Part shown: piece after piece, positions 8,897 through 16,802 of the stretch
How positions within the stretch are numbered: the first letter of the stretch is position 1
Layout of the letters: each line of letters begins with the position of its first letter
Origin: CALGYY01 sp963678485
GTDB taxonomy: Bacteria > Bacteroidota > Bacteroidia > Bacteroidales > CAIWKO01
Length of the DNA: 64,000 bases
Direction of reading: 5' to 3'
NCBI GenBank assembly: GCA_963678485.1
Contig: OY782882.1
Span: forward strand, 2,852,001-2,916,000
The notes under the pieces: generated by a model
What the model was told of the DNA's origin: nothing
Databases searched by the model: none
The model's input: the letters and a program-made list of their open reading frames with translations, nothing else
Program-made: the position numbers and the translations under genes

Positions 8897-9310
8897 TTAG
8901 AAAGGAAGATCTTCCGTAATGCCTGGTTGCTCAAAATCCGGAGGATCAGCAATGGTCTGACGATTTTCTCCAGGTAAGGCTTCTTTCTTGCCAAGCAATA
9001 CCAAATTATCGGCGTTAATCTCTGTAATGTACTTTTTCTGTCCGTCTTTTTCATAGGTCCGGTTGCGGATGCGACCTTCGATATAAACTTGGCCACCTTT
9101 TTTTAGAAACTTTTCAGCAATATCAGCTAACCCTCTCCAAACAACAATGTTGTGCCATTCAGTTTGGTCTACACGCTGACCTTCTTTGTTCTTGTAAGTT
9201 TCGGAAGTTGCTAATGAAAAGGTTGCAACCTTAGCACCTGATTCAAGGGAACGAACTTCTGGGTCTTTGCCCAAATGCCCTACTAAAATAACTTTGTTTA
9301 CTCCACTCAT
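8897..9310 (-). CDS. ssb: Single-stranded DNA-binding protein
   Basis: 137-residue SSB. The OB-fold covers about residues 3-105 (SGVNKVILVGHLGKDPEVR, ATSETYKNKEGQ, TEWHNIVVWRGLADIAEKFLKKGGQVYIEGRI), followed by a short linker and the acidic tip ITEDLPF that recruits replication and repair proteins. It binds single-stranded DNA as a tetramer. It is the first gene of the ssb-gldE-gldD run and has a good candidate promoter 35-65 bases upstream. Confidence 0.97.
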   Translation of the reverse strand: MSGVNKVILVGHLGKDPEVRSLESGAKVATFSLATSETYKNKEGQRVDQTEWHNIVVWRGLADIAEKFLKKGGQVYIEGRIRNRTYEKDGQKKYITEINADNLVLLGKKEALPGENRQTIADPPDFEQPGITEDLPF

Positions 9311-9344
9311 GGTAAATGATTTTTGGGTGATTTATTTGTATTCT

Positions 9345-9375
9345 CAAAAGTAAATAAAAAAACTCAACCAGACAA
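9345..9375 (-). promoter_or_regulatory. Predicted Bacteroidota-type promoter of ssb
   Basis: On the minus strand TACTTTTG (9352-9345) matches the TAnnTTTG -7 consensus of the Bacteroidota sigma factor, with a TTG at 9375-9373 twenty bases upstream. The predicted leader before the ssb ATG is about 30 bases. Confidence 0.55.
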
Positions 9376-9483
9376 AAATGGTTTTAATGAAATATGTGTA
9401 TTGCCTTCCTATTCAGAAGACAACATAATGTTTCCGCCACACAAATAGGGCGATTGTATCGATTAGCTATGTTGATAAAATGT

Positions 9484-10959
9484 TTAATATGCCTTTGCAA
9501 ATACCACCCGCTGAGCCGAAGGTTTTCCTGAATATATACATTTTCCGATTTCAGGAGTATTCTCCAAAGGAATACAACGAATAGTTGCTTTTGTTTCTTC
9601 TTTAATTTTCTGCTCAGTCTCAGGGGTTCCATCCCAATGAGCATAAATAAAGCCCCCTTTCGTTTCAAGGATTTCTTTGAATTGTTCGTATGTGTCGGCA
9701 GTATGCGAGCTTAAATCTCTGAATACTAAAGCTTTTTTAAAGAGACTGTTTTGGATATCATCAAGTAGGGTTTTAATGTATTCCCCAATATTATCGAAAG
9801 GCATTGAGTTTTTTTCAAAAGTATCTCTCCTCGTTACTTCAATGGTTCCATTTTCAAGGTCGCGGGATCCCATTGCCAGACGCACAGGCACCCCTTTAAA
9901 TTCATATTCAGAGAATTTCCATCCCGGAGAGAAATTGTCCCTGTCGTCAAATTTGTATGAAATCCCCATCGATTTCAGCTGAGAAAGCAGGGGTTGCAGC
10001 TTTTCTGTTAAAACCTGGAGTTGCTCTGGTGTTTTAAAAATTGGAACAATGGCAACTTGAATTGGTGCAAGCTTTGGCGGCAATACCAATCCATTATCAT
10101 CAGAATGACTCATAATAAGTGCACCGAGCAAACGAGTTGATACCCCCCATGAAGTTGCCCAGACATATTCAAGCTTATTTTCCTTGCTAAGAAATTTAAC
10201 ATCAAATGCTTTGGCAAAGTTCTGCCCTAAAAAGTGCGATGTCCCGGCCTGCAACGCTTTTCCATCTTGCATTAACGCTTCAATGCAATAGGTGTCCAAT
10301 GCTCCGGCAAAGCGTTCGTTGGGCGACTTTGTACCTTTTAATACAGGCATGGCCATCCAGTTCTCAGCAAAGTTGGCATAAACTCCAAGCATGGTCTCTG
10401 CTTCTTTTATAGCCTCTTCCGAAGTCGCATGTGCAGTATGTCCTTCTTGCCACAGGAACTCAGCGGTTCGTAAAAACAACCGGGTCCGCATTTCCCAACG
10501 AACAACATTTGCCCATTGGTTGGCCAAAATTGGCAAATCCCTATAGCTTTTAATCCAATCCCGATAGGTATTCCAAATAATAGTTTCTGAAGTTGGTCTG
10601 ACAATTAATTCTTCTTCTAACTTTGCGTCTTCGTCAACAACAATACCTTTTCCATTTGGATCGTTCTTTAATCGGTAATGTGTAACAACAGCGCATTCCT
10701 TAGCAAAACCCTCAACGTGGCTTGCTTCTTTGCTGAAAAACGATTTTGGAATGAATATTGGGAAGTACATATTATAATGTCCGGTTTCTTTGAACATTCC
10801 ATCTAAAACCGATTGAATTCGTTCCCAAATAGCATAGCCATAAGGTTTTATTACCATACAACCTCTGACAGCTGAGTTTTCTGCGAGATCGGCTTTGATA
10901 ACGAGTTCATTGTACCATTGAGAATAATTCTCTTTTCGTGAAGTAAAGTCTTTAGCCAT
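9484..10959 (-). CDS. proS: Prolyl-tRNA synthetase, archaeal/eukaryotic type
   Basis: 491 residues from MAKDFTSRKENYSQWYNELV. It charges tRNA-Pro with proline in the cytoplasm. Class II features include VIKPYGYAIWERIQ, IVRPTSETIIWNTY, the RWEMRTRLFLRTAEFLWQEGHTAHAT block with motif 2, and a C-terminal anticodon-binding domain with a tail ending in RVVFAKAY. There is no editing insertion of the long bacterial type, so this is the short form usual in Bacteroidota. The frame is open 78 bases further upstream, but that stretch overlaps the divergent promoter area and is not protein-like, so the ATG at 10959 is preferred. Confidence 0.96.
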   Translation of the reverse strand: MAKDFTSRKENYSQWYNELVIKADLAENSAVRGCMVIKPYGYAIWERIQSVLDGMFKETGHYNMYFPIFIPKSFFSKEASHVEGFAKECAVVTHYRLKNDPNGKGIVVDEDAKLEEELIVRPTSETIIWNTYRDWIKSYRDLPILANQWANVVRWEMRTRLFLRTAEFLWQEGHTAHATSEEAIKEAETMLGVYANFAENWMAMPVLKGTKSPNERFAGALDTYCIEALMQDGKALQAGTSHFLGQNFAKAFDVKFLSKENKLEYVWATSWGVSTRLLGALIMSHSDDNGLVLPPKLAPIQVAIVPIFKTPEQLQVLTEKLQPLLSQLKSMGISYKFDDRDNFSPGWKFSEYEFKGVPVRLAMGSRDLENGTIEVTRRDTFEKNSMPFDNIGEYIKTLLDDIQNSLFKKALVFRDLSSHTADTYEQFKEILETKGGFIYAHWDGTPETEQKIKEETKATIRCIPLENTPEIGKCIYSGKPSAQRVVFAKAY

Positions 10960-11066
10960 ATTAAAGTTGGTATAAAAATTGCAAGTTGTGCTGGAAATAT
11001 CATGCAAAACTAAAAATAATTTACCAATAGTACCCAACGCAAATAACTATCTTGGAGGATCATCAA

Positions 11067-12962
11067 ATGAAAACATTAACTAAATTACTGGCAATCAGCA
11101 TCATCTTCCTCTCAGCCTGTACAACTTCCTACCAAGCCGGCGGATATGATGATGTTTACTTTTCAAAGGGTAATAACCCCGTGGTAAGTAGCACAAATCA
11201 AGCACCGACTGCTGTTGCACCTGCTAGCGCAGAGCCAGTTAACTCACAACCAGTTGCTACGCCTGATAATAAATCCTATACAGGTGATGGTGAAAACGTA
11301 GGTGAATATTATGGGTCAGATCAGCCTGCCTACACCGACAATCAAACCTATACTGATGAGAATGGAAATAATTATGTCACAAACAATTATTACTATGGTA
11401 ATGATTTCGTTTATGATGATTATTATGATTACGCCTACTCATCTAGAATTAGGAGATTTCATAACTCGTATTATAACTATGGATATTACGATGACTATTA
11501 CACCAATTATTATTGGTATGATTACAATCCATGGAATTTTGGTACGAGCATTTATTTTGGCTATAGTTGGTGGCCATCCTATTATTATGGTTGGGGTGGT
11601 AATTACAATTGCTGGAATAATTATTCTTGGTATCCTTATCATGGTTATCCTAGCTATTACAATTACCCGTACTATGGATATTGGGGTGGTTACGGTTGGG
11701 GATACAATAATGGATATTGGGATGGTTATACCAATGGTTATTGGGATGGCTATAACGATGGATATTGGGCCGGAAACTATGGTGGTAACTACTACTACAA
11801 TAGTTATGATGATAATTCATATTATTATGGTCCGCGCAACGATATTGGAACTTCCAGCAACATCGGAGGAAATTCAAGAGATTGGAGCTTTGCTGAAAAA
11901 TATGAAACTGCAAATGCATCTCAACTTGGGTTAACTCCGGAGCCAACTATTCAAAACACGACTGTTACACCGTTAGTTAGTGGTTCAAATGGTGTAGGTT
12001 CAAAAGAAAATGGAAATGGAATTAGTGGACTTGGAACTGCAACTCAATCAAACGGGACTCAGACCAATAATACCAATACTGCTAATACTGTAAAACCAAA
12101 CACAAGTACTAATCAGCCGAATTACACTAAGCCTGCAGCGAGTCAGTTTGATGGAAAGCCTGCTAATAACGGATCAAATATTCAGGCTCCAAATACTAAT
12201 ACTCAGAAACCTGTAACGAATGGCAATTCAGTACCTGTAAATGGTCAGAATTTTCAGAAGCCAACCAACAATGGCGTTGCTCCTAGTCAGAATTATCAGC
12301 GTCCGACTACAAACCAAAGTTATCAAAAACCGACTACAAATTATAACAATCAAAAGCCGGTGACACCAACATACCAGAAACCAAGTAACCCAGGTGCTGG
12401 ACAGCCAAATACAAATGTAAAACCGTATAATAGTCCTAATTATAACAATCAGGCTAAACCGCAGCAACAGTATAAACCAAATACTTATACTGCTCCTTCT
12501 ACCAATTATAATGGTAATCAGAGCGCACCTACTCAATATAACAGAACTACTCCTGGTAATACTCAGACTGCCCCAACTCAATACAATAGGACTACACCAA
12601 GTAGCAATCAGAGTGCACCAACACAGTATAACAGAACAACACCAACCTATACTCAGCCAAGCGCTCCAACTCAATACAACAGAACCACTCCGAGTTCACA
12701 ACCAAGTGCTCCTACTCAATATAATAGGACCACGCCGAGCTCACAACCAAGTGCACCTACTCAATATAACAGAACTACTCCAAGCAACAACAGCAATTAT
12801 TCAGCTCCATCACATTCCAGTGGTAGTTCAAATTATTCTGCACCTTCAAGACCCAGTAGCAGCAGCTCTTCATCAGGATCAGGAAGTCGCAGCAGCTCAG
12901 GATCAAGTAGCTCGGGAAGTGGATCGAGAAGTACATCAGGAAGTGGTAGTTCCAGAAGGTAG
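11067..12962 (+). CDS. Tyr/Gly-rich lipoprotein with tandem APTQYNRTTP repeats
   Basis: 631 residues, no family recognised. The ATG at 11067 follows a GGAGGA at 11054-11059; an in-frame TTG at 11052 is less likely. The signal peptide ends in a lipobox (FLSACTTSY, Cys about 17). Residues about 100-275 are extremely rich in Tyr, Trp, Gly and Asn (GYWDGY repeated, YYNY runs). Residues about 290-480 are Asn/Thr/Pro/Gln-rich. Six APTQYNRTTP repeats follow, and the tail is almost pure Ser/Gly with Arg. Composition suggests an extended or self-associating surface protein, perhaps adhesive or matrix-forming. It lies between proS (divergent) and an OmpP1/FadL porin 21 bases downstream and is probably co-transcribed with the latter. 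Confidence 0.85.
   Translation: MKTLTKLLAISIIFLSACTTSYQAGGYDDVYFSKGNNPVVSSTNQAPTAVAPASAEPVNSQPVATPDNKSYTGDGENVGEYYGSDQPAYTDNQTYTDENGNNYVTNNYYYGNDFVYDDYYDYAYSSRIRRFHNSYYNYGYYDDYYTNYYWYDYNPWNFGTSIYFGYSWWPSYYYGWGGNYNCWNNYSWYPYHGYPSYYNYPYYGYWGGYGWGYNNGYWDGYTNGYWDGYNDGYWAGNYGGNYYYNSYDDNSYYYGPRNDIGTSSNIGGNSRDWSFAEKYETANASQLGLTPEPTIQNTTVTPLVSGSNGVGSKENGNGISGLGTATQSNGTQTNNTNTANTVKPNTSTNQPNYTKPAASQFDGKPANNGSNIQAPNTNTQKPVTNGNSVPVNGQNFQKPTNNGVAPSQNYQRPTTNQSYQKPTTNYNNQKPVTPTYQKPSNPGAGQPNTNVKPYNSPNYNNQAKPQQQYKPNTYTAPSTNYNGNQSAPTQYNRTTPGNTQTAPTQYNRTTPSSNQSAPTQYNRTTPTYTQPSAPTQYNRTTPSSQPSAPTQYNRTTPSSQPSAPTQYNRTTPSNNSNYSAPSHSSGSSNYSAPSRPSSSSSSSGSGSRSSSGSSSSGSGSRSTSGSGSSRR
12525..12782 (+). repeat. Six in-frame copies encoding APTQYNRTTP
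   Basis: Six units of 45-48 bases encode APTQYNRTTP plus a variable 5-6 residue linker (GNTQT, SSNQS, TYTQPS, SSQPS, SSQPS). Synonymous codon differences between copies show that the peptide, not just the DNA, has been kept. Confidence 0.9.
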
Positions 12963-12983
12963 GTTTATTAAAAACTAGAAATC

Positions 12984-14414
12984 ATGAAAAAAGGAATAGT
13001 AATAATGATTCTGTGTGCCCTCGCCTCAGGCGCTGTGGCACAGAATCATGTGGATGCGCTGAGGTATTCCCAGCAAGTATATGGTGGAACTGCTAGATCG
13101 CTTGCAATGGGAAATGCTTTTGGTGCCTTAGGTGCAGATTTTTCAGCCTTAAGCATTAATCCTGCAGGAATTGGTGTTTATAAGGGGTCAGAGATTAGCT
13201 TCAGCCCTTCAATCTATATTGGAAATACAACTTCCGATTATGCCGGTCAAAGTGGGAATGATATTAAGTATAACTTCAATGTGAGTAATGTAGGTATTGT
13301 TTTAGCGGCCTCACCCAAAAAGGCGGAGAATCCCTGGAAAGGATTTCAATTTGGATTTGGGATGAACAGGCTGGCAAATTTTAATACAAATAAGGTAATT
13401 GAAGGGACAAATTCTAAAAATTCATTACTTGATGAATATTTAACTAATGCTAACGGAATTAAGCCCGATGCTCTGGACCCCTTCTCTACTGAGTTAGCAT
13501 TCAATACCTATATGCTTGATACTACTGGGAGTTTAACGAATTACTTTTCTGCGGTTCCTCGCGGAGGTACAACTCAATCAAAATACATAGAAACCAATGG
13601 ATCCATCAACGAGATGGTTTTTACAATTGGAGGTAATTATAATGATAAGCTATACATTGGTGGAACATTTGGATTTCCCTATTTAAGATATAACGAGAAT
13701 TCAACATACACAGAAAGTGATAAAGCAGATACCATTACGGGATTCAAGCAATTCACCCTACATGATAATTTAGAAACAAGTGGAACCGGTTTTAATTTCA
13801 AATTTGGATTGATATACAGAATCACCAATTGGGTGAGGATAGGAGCTTCGATACATACACCTACCTTTTATAATCTGACTGATAAATACAGTAAGGATAT
13901 GTCTTCACAGTTTGATAATGGCGATCAATATTCAGCTGAATCACCAAAGGGTAAATTTGATTATAAACTCAATACTCCGCTAAGATTAATGGGTAGCATT
14001 GCATTTGTAATTGGGCAATATGCACTTATTGGAGCAGATTACGAATTTGTTGATTATTCCGAAGCGCGTTTACGCTCGACATCAGATAATTTCTCTGATG
14101 CCAATGATGCAATTTCGAAGTTATATACGTCAACATCGAACATTAGAGTGGGTGCTGAAGTGAAACTTGCTCCATTAAGTATTCGTGCCGGATATCAATT
14201 GAGTTTTAGCCCCTATACAAGTGAAGTAAACGACGGAAAGCGGATGGCCTTTAGTGGTGGACTTGGATTGCGCGACAAATCATATTTTATTGATTTAGGC
14301 TATGTCTATTCCAAGCAGACAGAAGATTATTATTTGTATTCATCTGTTCCAACGCCGGTTGTGAATAAATTCTCGAACCACAATATTGTATTAACGCTAG
14401 GTTTCAAATTTTGA
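12984..14414 (+). CDS. OmpP1/FadL-family outer membrane transport protein
   Basis: 476-residue barrel with signal peptide MKKGIVIMILCALASGAVAQ. The mature N-terminus (YSQQVYGGTARSLAMGNAFGALGADFSALSINPAGIGVYKGSEISFSPS) is the typical FadL/OmpP1 plug region, with the conserved AL-INPAG motif, and the protein ends in a barrel-type terminal strand (NIVLTLGFKF). Family members let hydrophobic compounds such as fatty acids or aromatics cross the outer membrane; the substrate here is unknown. It follows the Tyr-rich lipoprotein gene by 21 bases and ends at a strong palindromic terminator. Confidence 0.92.
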   Translation: MKKGIVIMILCALASGAVAQNHVDALRYSQQVYGGTARSLAMGNAFGALGADFSALSINPAGIGVYKGSEISFSPSIYIGNTTSDYAGQSGNDIKYNFNVSNVGIVLAASPKKAENPWKGFQFGFGMNRLANFNTNKVIEGTNSKNSLLDEYLTNANGIKPDALDPFSTELAFNTYMLDTTGSLTNYFSAVPRGGTTQSKYIETNGSINEMVFTIGGNYNDKLYIGGTFGFPYLRYNENSTYTESDKADTITGFKQFTLHDNLETSGTGFNFKFGLIYRITNWVRIGASIHTPTFYNLTDKYSKDMSSQFDNGDQYSAESPKGKFDYKLNTPLRLMGSIAFVIGQYALIGADYEFVDYSEARLRSTSDNFSDANDAISKLYTSTSNIRVGAEVKLAPLSIRAGYQLSFSPYTSEVNDGKRMAFSGGLGLRDKSYFIDLGYVYSKQTEDYYLYSSVPTPVVNKFSNHNIVLTLGFKF

Positions 14415-14432
14415 TGTACGGCTTTTTTCAAC

Positions 14433-14464
14433 AAAAAAAAGAGGAGCATGCTCCTCTTTTTTTT
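14433..14464. terminator. Bidirectional intrinsic terminator
   Basis: Perfect 32-base palindrome: GAGGAGCATGCTCCTC at 14441-14456 flanked by eight A on the left and eight T on the right. It lies between convergent genes and serves both strands. Confidence 0.93.
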
Positions 14465-14478
14465 GTCTGTGTTCAGAA

Positions 14479-15681
14479 TTATTTTTCTGACATTTCCTCA
14501 ATGCTTTTATCAATAAGGATACGACCACAATATTCGCACACGATAATTTTTTTGTGCATTTTAATATCCAATTGGCGTTGTGGAGGAATCTTATTAAAAC
14601 AGCCGCCACAAGCATCACGTTCAACGAGTACTACTGCCAGACCATTTCTCGCGTTCTTTTTAATTCGCTGATAAGCGGTAATAAGACGTTCTTCGATGAA
14701 CTTCTGGTTTTCCTGAAACTTCTTCATCAAGCGGTTTTCTTCTTTTTCAGTTTCAGAGACAATTTCCTCAAGCTCAACTTTTTTCTGCTTAAGGTCATCG
14801 AGTCGCTCGTTCAGGCCGGCTTTAGCCTGATCAACAGCTTGCTTTTTGGTTTCCATTCCAACGGAGAATTCTTTAATGCGTTTCTCGCAAAGTTGGATTT
14901 CAAGGTTTTGAAATTCGATTTCTTTTGAGATGGAATCGAATTCACGGTTATTACGTACGTTCCCTTGTTGAGTCTCGTACTTTTTAATGAGCGCCTGGCA
15001 CTCTTTAATTCCCAGTTTTTTTTCCTTAATGCTGGCTTCGATGTGCTCTACTTCAGCCTGAAGGTTTCCAATACGAGTTTCAAGTCCTGCGATTTCATCT
15101 TCAAGGTCCTGAACTTCGAGGGGTAATTCACCACGAACAATTCTGATTTTATTAATTTCAGAATCGACCTGTTGCAGACTGTAGAGTGCTACTAATTTTT
15201 TTTCGATGGAAACATCGGTTGCGTCATCAGACTGCTTGGTTGTTTCGGTGCGGCTTGGTTTCTTTACTTCCTTAACCTCCTTCACCTCTTTCACTTCTTT
15301 TACTTCTTTCACTTCCTTTTTCACTTCTTTCACTTCCTTTCTAACTTCTTTGATAGGTTCTTTGGCTATTTTAGTAATGGGGTTATTTTTAGTAGTTTTT
15401 ATCGCTGCTTTAGGGGTTTCTTTCTTAGGTGCCGCCTTTTTTACCTGTGGCGTAACAATTTTCTTTACTGTTTTTTTTACTTCTTTCTTTATTACTTTTT
15501 TTGTAACAACTTTGGGCGCAGGTTTCGTGACAGCTTTTACCACTTTTTTTACCGCTTTTGGTTTCGCTACTACTTTGCTTACCTTGGCCTTTGCCGGAGC
15601 TTTTGTTGCTTTTGCCTTAGCTGGAGCTTTTGTTATTTTCGCTTTTTTTACCGGTGCCTTTTTGGGTGCTGTCTTTGCCAT
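14479..15681 (-). CDS. C4-type zinc-ribbon coiled-coil protein with histone-H1-like N-terminal extension
   Basis: 400 residues in three parts. Residues 1-150 are almost only Lys, Ala, Pro, Val, Thr and Glu (KKAPVKKAKITKAPAKAKAT style), including a KEVKEV tandem at about 115-140, and resemble histone H1 tails. Residues about 165-345 are a long coiled coil (ALYSLQQVDSEINKIR, EDEIAGLETRIGNLQAEVEHIEASIKE). Residues about 355-400 form a zinc ribbon with CGGC and CEYC pairs. The coiled coil plus ribbon is the known DUF164-type zinc-ribbon family, usually about 240-260 residues; the basic extension is extra. It follows the Nif3-like gene by 16 bases, a conserved Bacteroidota pairing. The function is unproven; the basic tail suggests nucleic-acid binding (inference). 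Confidence 0.88.
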   Translation of the reverse strand: MAKTAPKKAPVKKAKITKAPAKAKATKAPAKAKVSKVVAKPKAVKKVVKAVTKPAPKVVTKKVIKKEVKKTVKKIVTPQVKKAAPKKETPKAAIKTTKNNPITKIAKEPIKEVRKEVKEVKKEVKEVKEVKEVKEVKEVKKPSRTETTKQSDDATDVSIEKKLVALYSLQQVDSEINKIRIVRGELPLEVQDLEDEIAGLETRIGNLQAEVEHIEASIKEKKLGIKECQALIKKYETQQGNVRNNREFDSISKEIEFQNLEIQLCEKRIKEFSVGMETKKQAVDQAKAGLNERLDDLKQKKVELEEIVSETEKEENRLMKKFQENQKFIEERLITAYQRIKKNARNGLAVVLVERDACGGCFNKIPPQRQLDIKMHKKIIVCEYCGRILIDKSIEEMSEK

Positions 15682-15697
15682 GGGTTTTAGGGTTTTA

Positions 15698-16792
15698 CTA
15701 TATATATGTTACAGGGTTTTTTTCATTGGATGAAACAAAGAGGGCAAAATTAGGAAATTTTTCGGACAAGACAACTCTAAGTAAATCTTTTACACCAATC
15801 TCTGTTTCGAAATGTCCTGCGTCAATTAGTAAAATTCTATTCTCCATAGCTTGAAAGTCGTGATACTTGACATCAGCAGTAATAAAGGCATCTGCGCCAA
15901 GCGATAATGCTTTATTAATCAGAAAACTACCTGAACCGCTACAAATGGCAACTTTTCTAACACTATCAGTTTTTCCCTTGCAGTAGCGTAAACCTTTGGA
16001 ATTCAGCTTCTTTTTTAAAAGTTTCAAAAAATCAATAATTGAAAGATCTTTCGGAAGGGTTCCAATTATTCCACTTCCGGCAAGAACGCCAGAATTATCC
16101 AAAGGGTATATATCATAAGCTACCTCTTCGTATGGATGAGATTCAAGTAAACTTTCAATAATTGTTTGTTGAAGAAATGCCGGAAAAATTGTTTCAATTC
16201 TTACTTCAGCTTCGATATGGAGAATATTCTTTTTTCCTACAAATGGATTGGCATTTTCGTTTGCTCTGAATGTACCCTGACCATTTATATTAAATGTGCA
16301 GCAATCATAGTTACCGATGTGGCCAGCTCCTGCTTTACAAATTGCTGCTCTCACTTTATCTGCCTCTTTGGTCGGGCAGAATGTGACCAGTTTTTTAAGC
16401 AGATGTGGTTTGGGTTCTATAAATGATTTGTTGGATAGTGCAAGCAAGTTAGCCAACTGTTCGTTTATTCCGCCCTGGACATTATCGAGATTTGTGTGTA
16501 CCGCATAAGCGGCAATATTAGCACGTATCAATTCAATAATGATTTCTTCGGTAAGGGTTTTTCCGTTTATCTTTTTAATTGCTTGAAAAAGTGGCGGATG
16601 ATGCGAAATAATCAGGTTACATTTTTTTTCTTTAGCTTCCTGAATCACTGCTAAAGAGATATCAAGGCAAATTAATACTCCTGTTACGTTGGTGTCTGGA
16701 GATCCTATGATCAATCCAGCATTATCATAGCTTTCCTGAAGTTCAGGGGGTGCGAATTTTTCCAGAACGGTTGTAATATCCCTGATTTTCAT
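15698..16792 (-). CDS. Nif3-like dinuclear metal centre protein (YqfO/YbgI family)
   Basis: 364 residues, the long form with an inserted PII-like middle domain. Metal-ligand motifs are ISHHPPLFQ at about 63, AVHTNLDNV at about 98, and DAGHFETE near the C-terminus; an N-terminal IGSPDTNVTGVLICLDIS is typical. Family members form hexameric toroids with two metal ions per subunit. GTP cyclohydrolase-like or metal-chaperone roles have been proposed but not settled. It stands 10 bases after glmS on the same strand and precedes the zinc-ribbon gene, the usual partner. Confidence 0.93.
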   Translation of the reverse strand: MKIRDITTVLEKFAPPELQESYDNAGLIIGSPDTNVTGVLICLDISLAVIQEAKEKKCNLIISHHPPLFQAIKKINGKTLTEEIIIELIRANIAAYAVHTNLDNVQGGINEQLANLLALSNKSFIEPKPHLLKKLVTFCPTKEADKVRAAICKAGAGHIGNYDCCTFNINGQGTFRANENANPFVGKKNILHIEAEVRIETIFPAFLQQTIIESLLESHPYEEVAYDIYPLDNSGVLAGSGIIGTLPKDLSIIDFLKLLKKKLNSKGLRYCKGKTDSVRKVAICSGSGSFLINKALSLGADAFITADVKYHDFQAMENRILLIDAGHFETEIGVKDLLRVVLSEKFPNFALFVSSNEKNPVTYI

Positions 16793-16802
16793 TGCAAGAA
16801 AA

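Noticed and set aside
11302..11934. Long Ile/Met-rich reading frame of 210 codons on the plus strand
   Set aside because: It is the shifted frame of the Tyr/Trp-rich lipoprotein gene; its composition follows from TAT/ATT-rich codons read out of phase.
12511..12978. 155-codon frame over the repeat part of the lipoprotein gene
   Set aside because: Shadow frame of the YNRTTP repeats and Ser/Gly tail; no start context and no independent protein character.
15206..15733. 175-codon Phe/Thr-rich frame opposite the zinc-ribbon gene
   Set aside because: Antisense of the Lys/Ala-rich N-terminal extension; the Phe/Thr bias is the complement of AAA/GTG codons.
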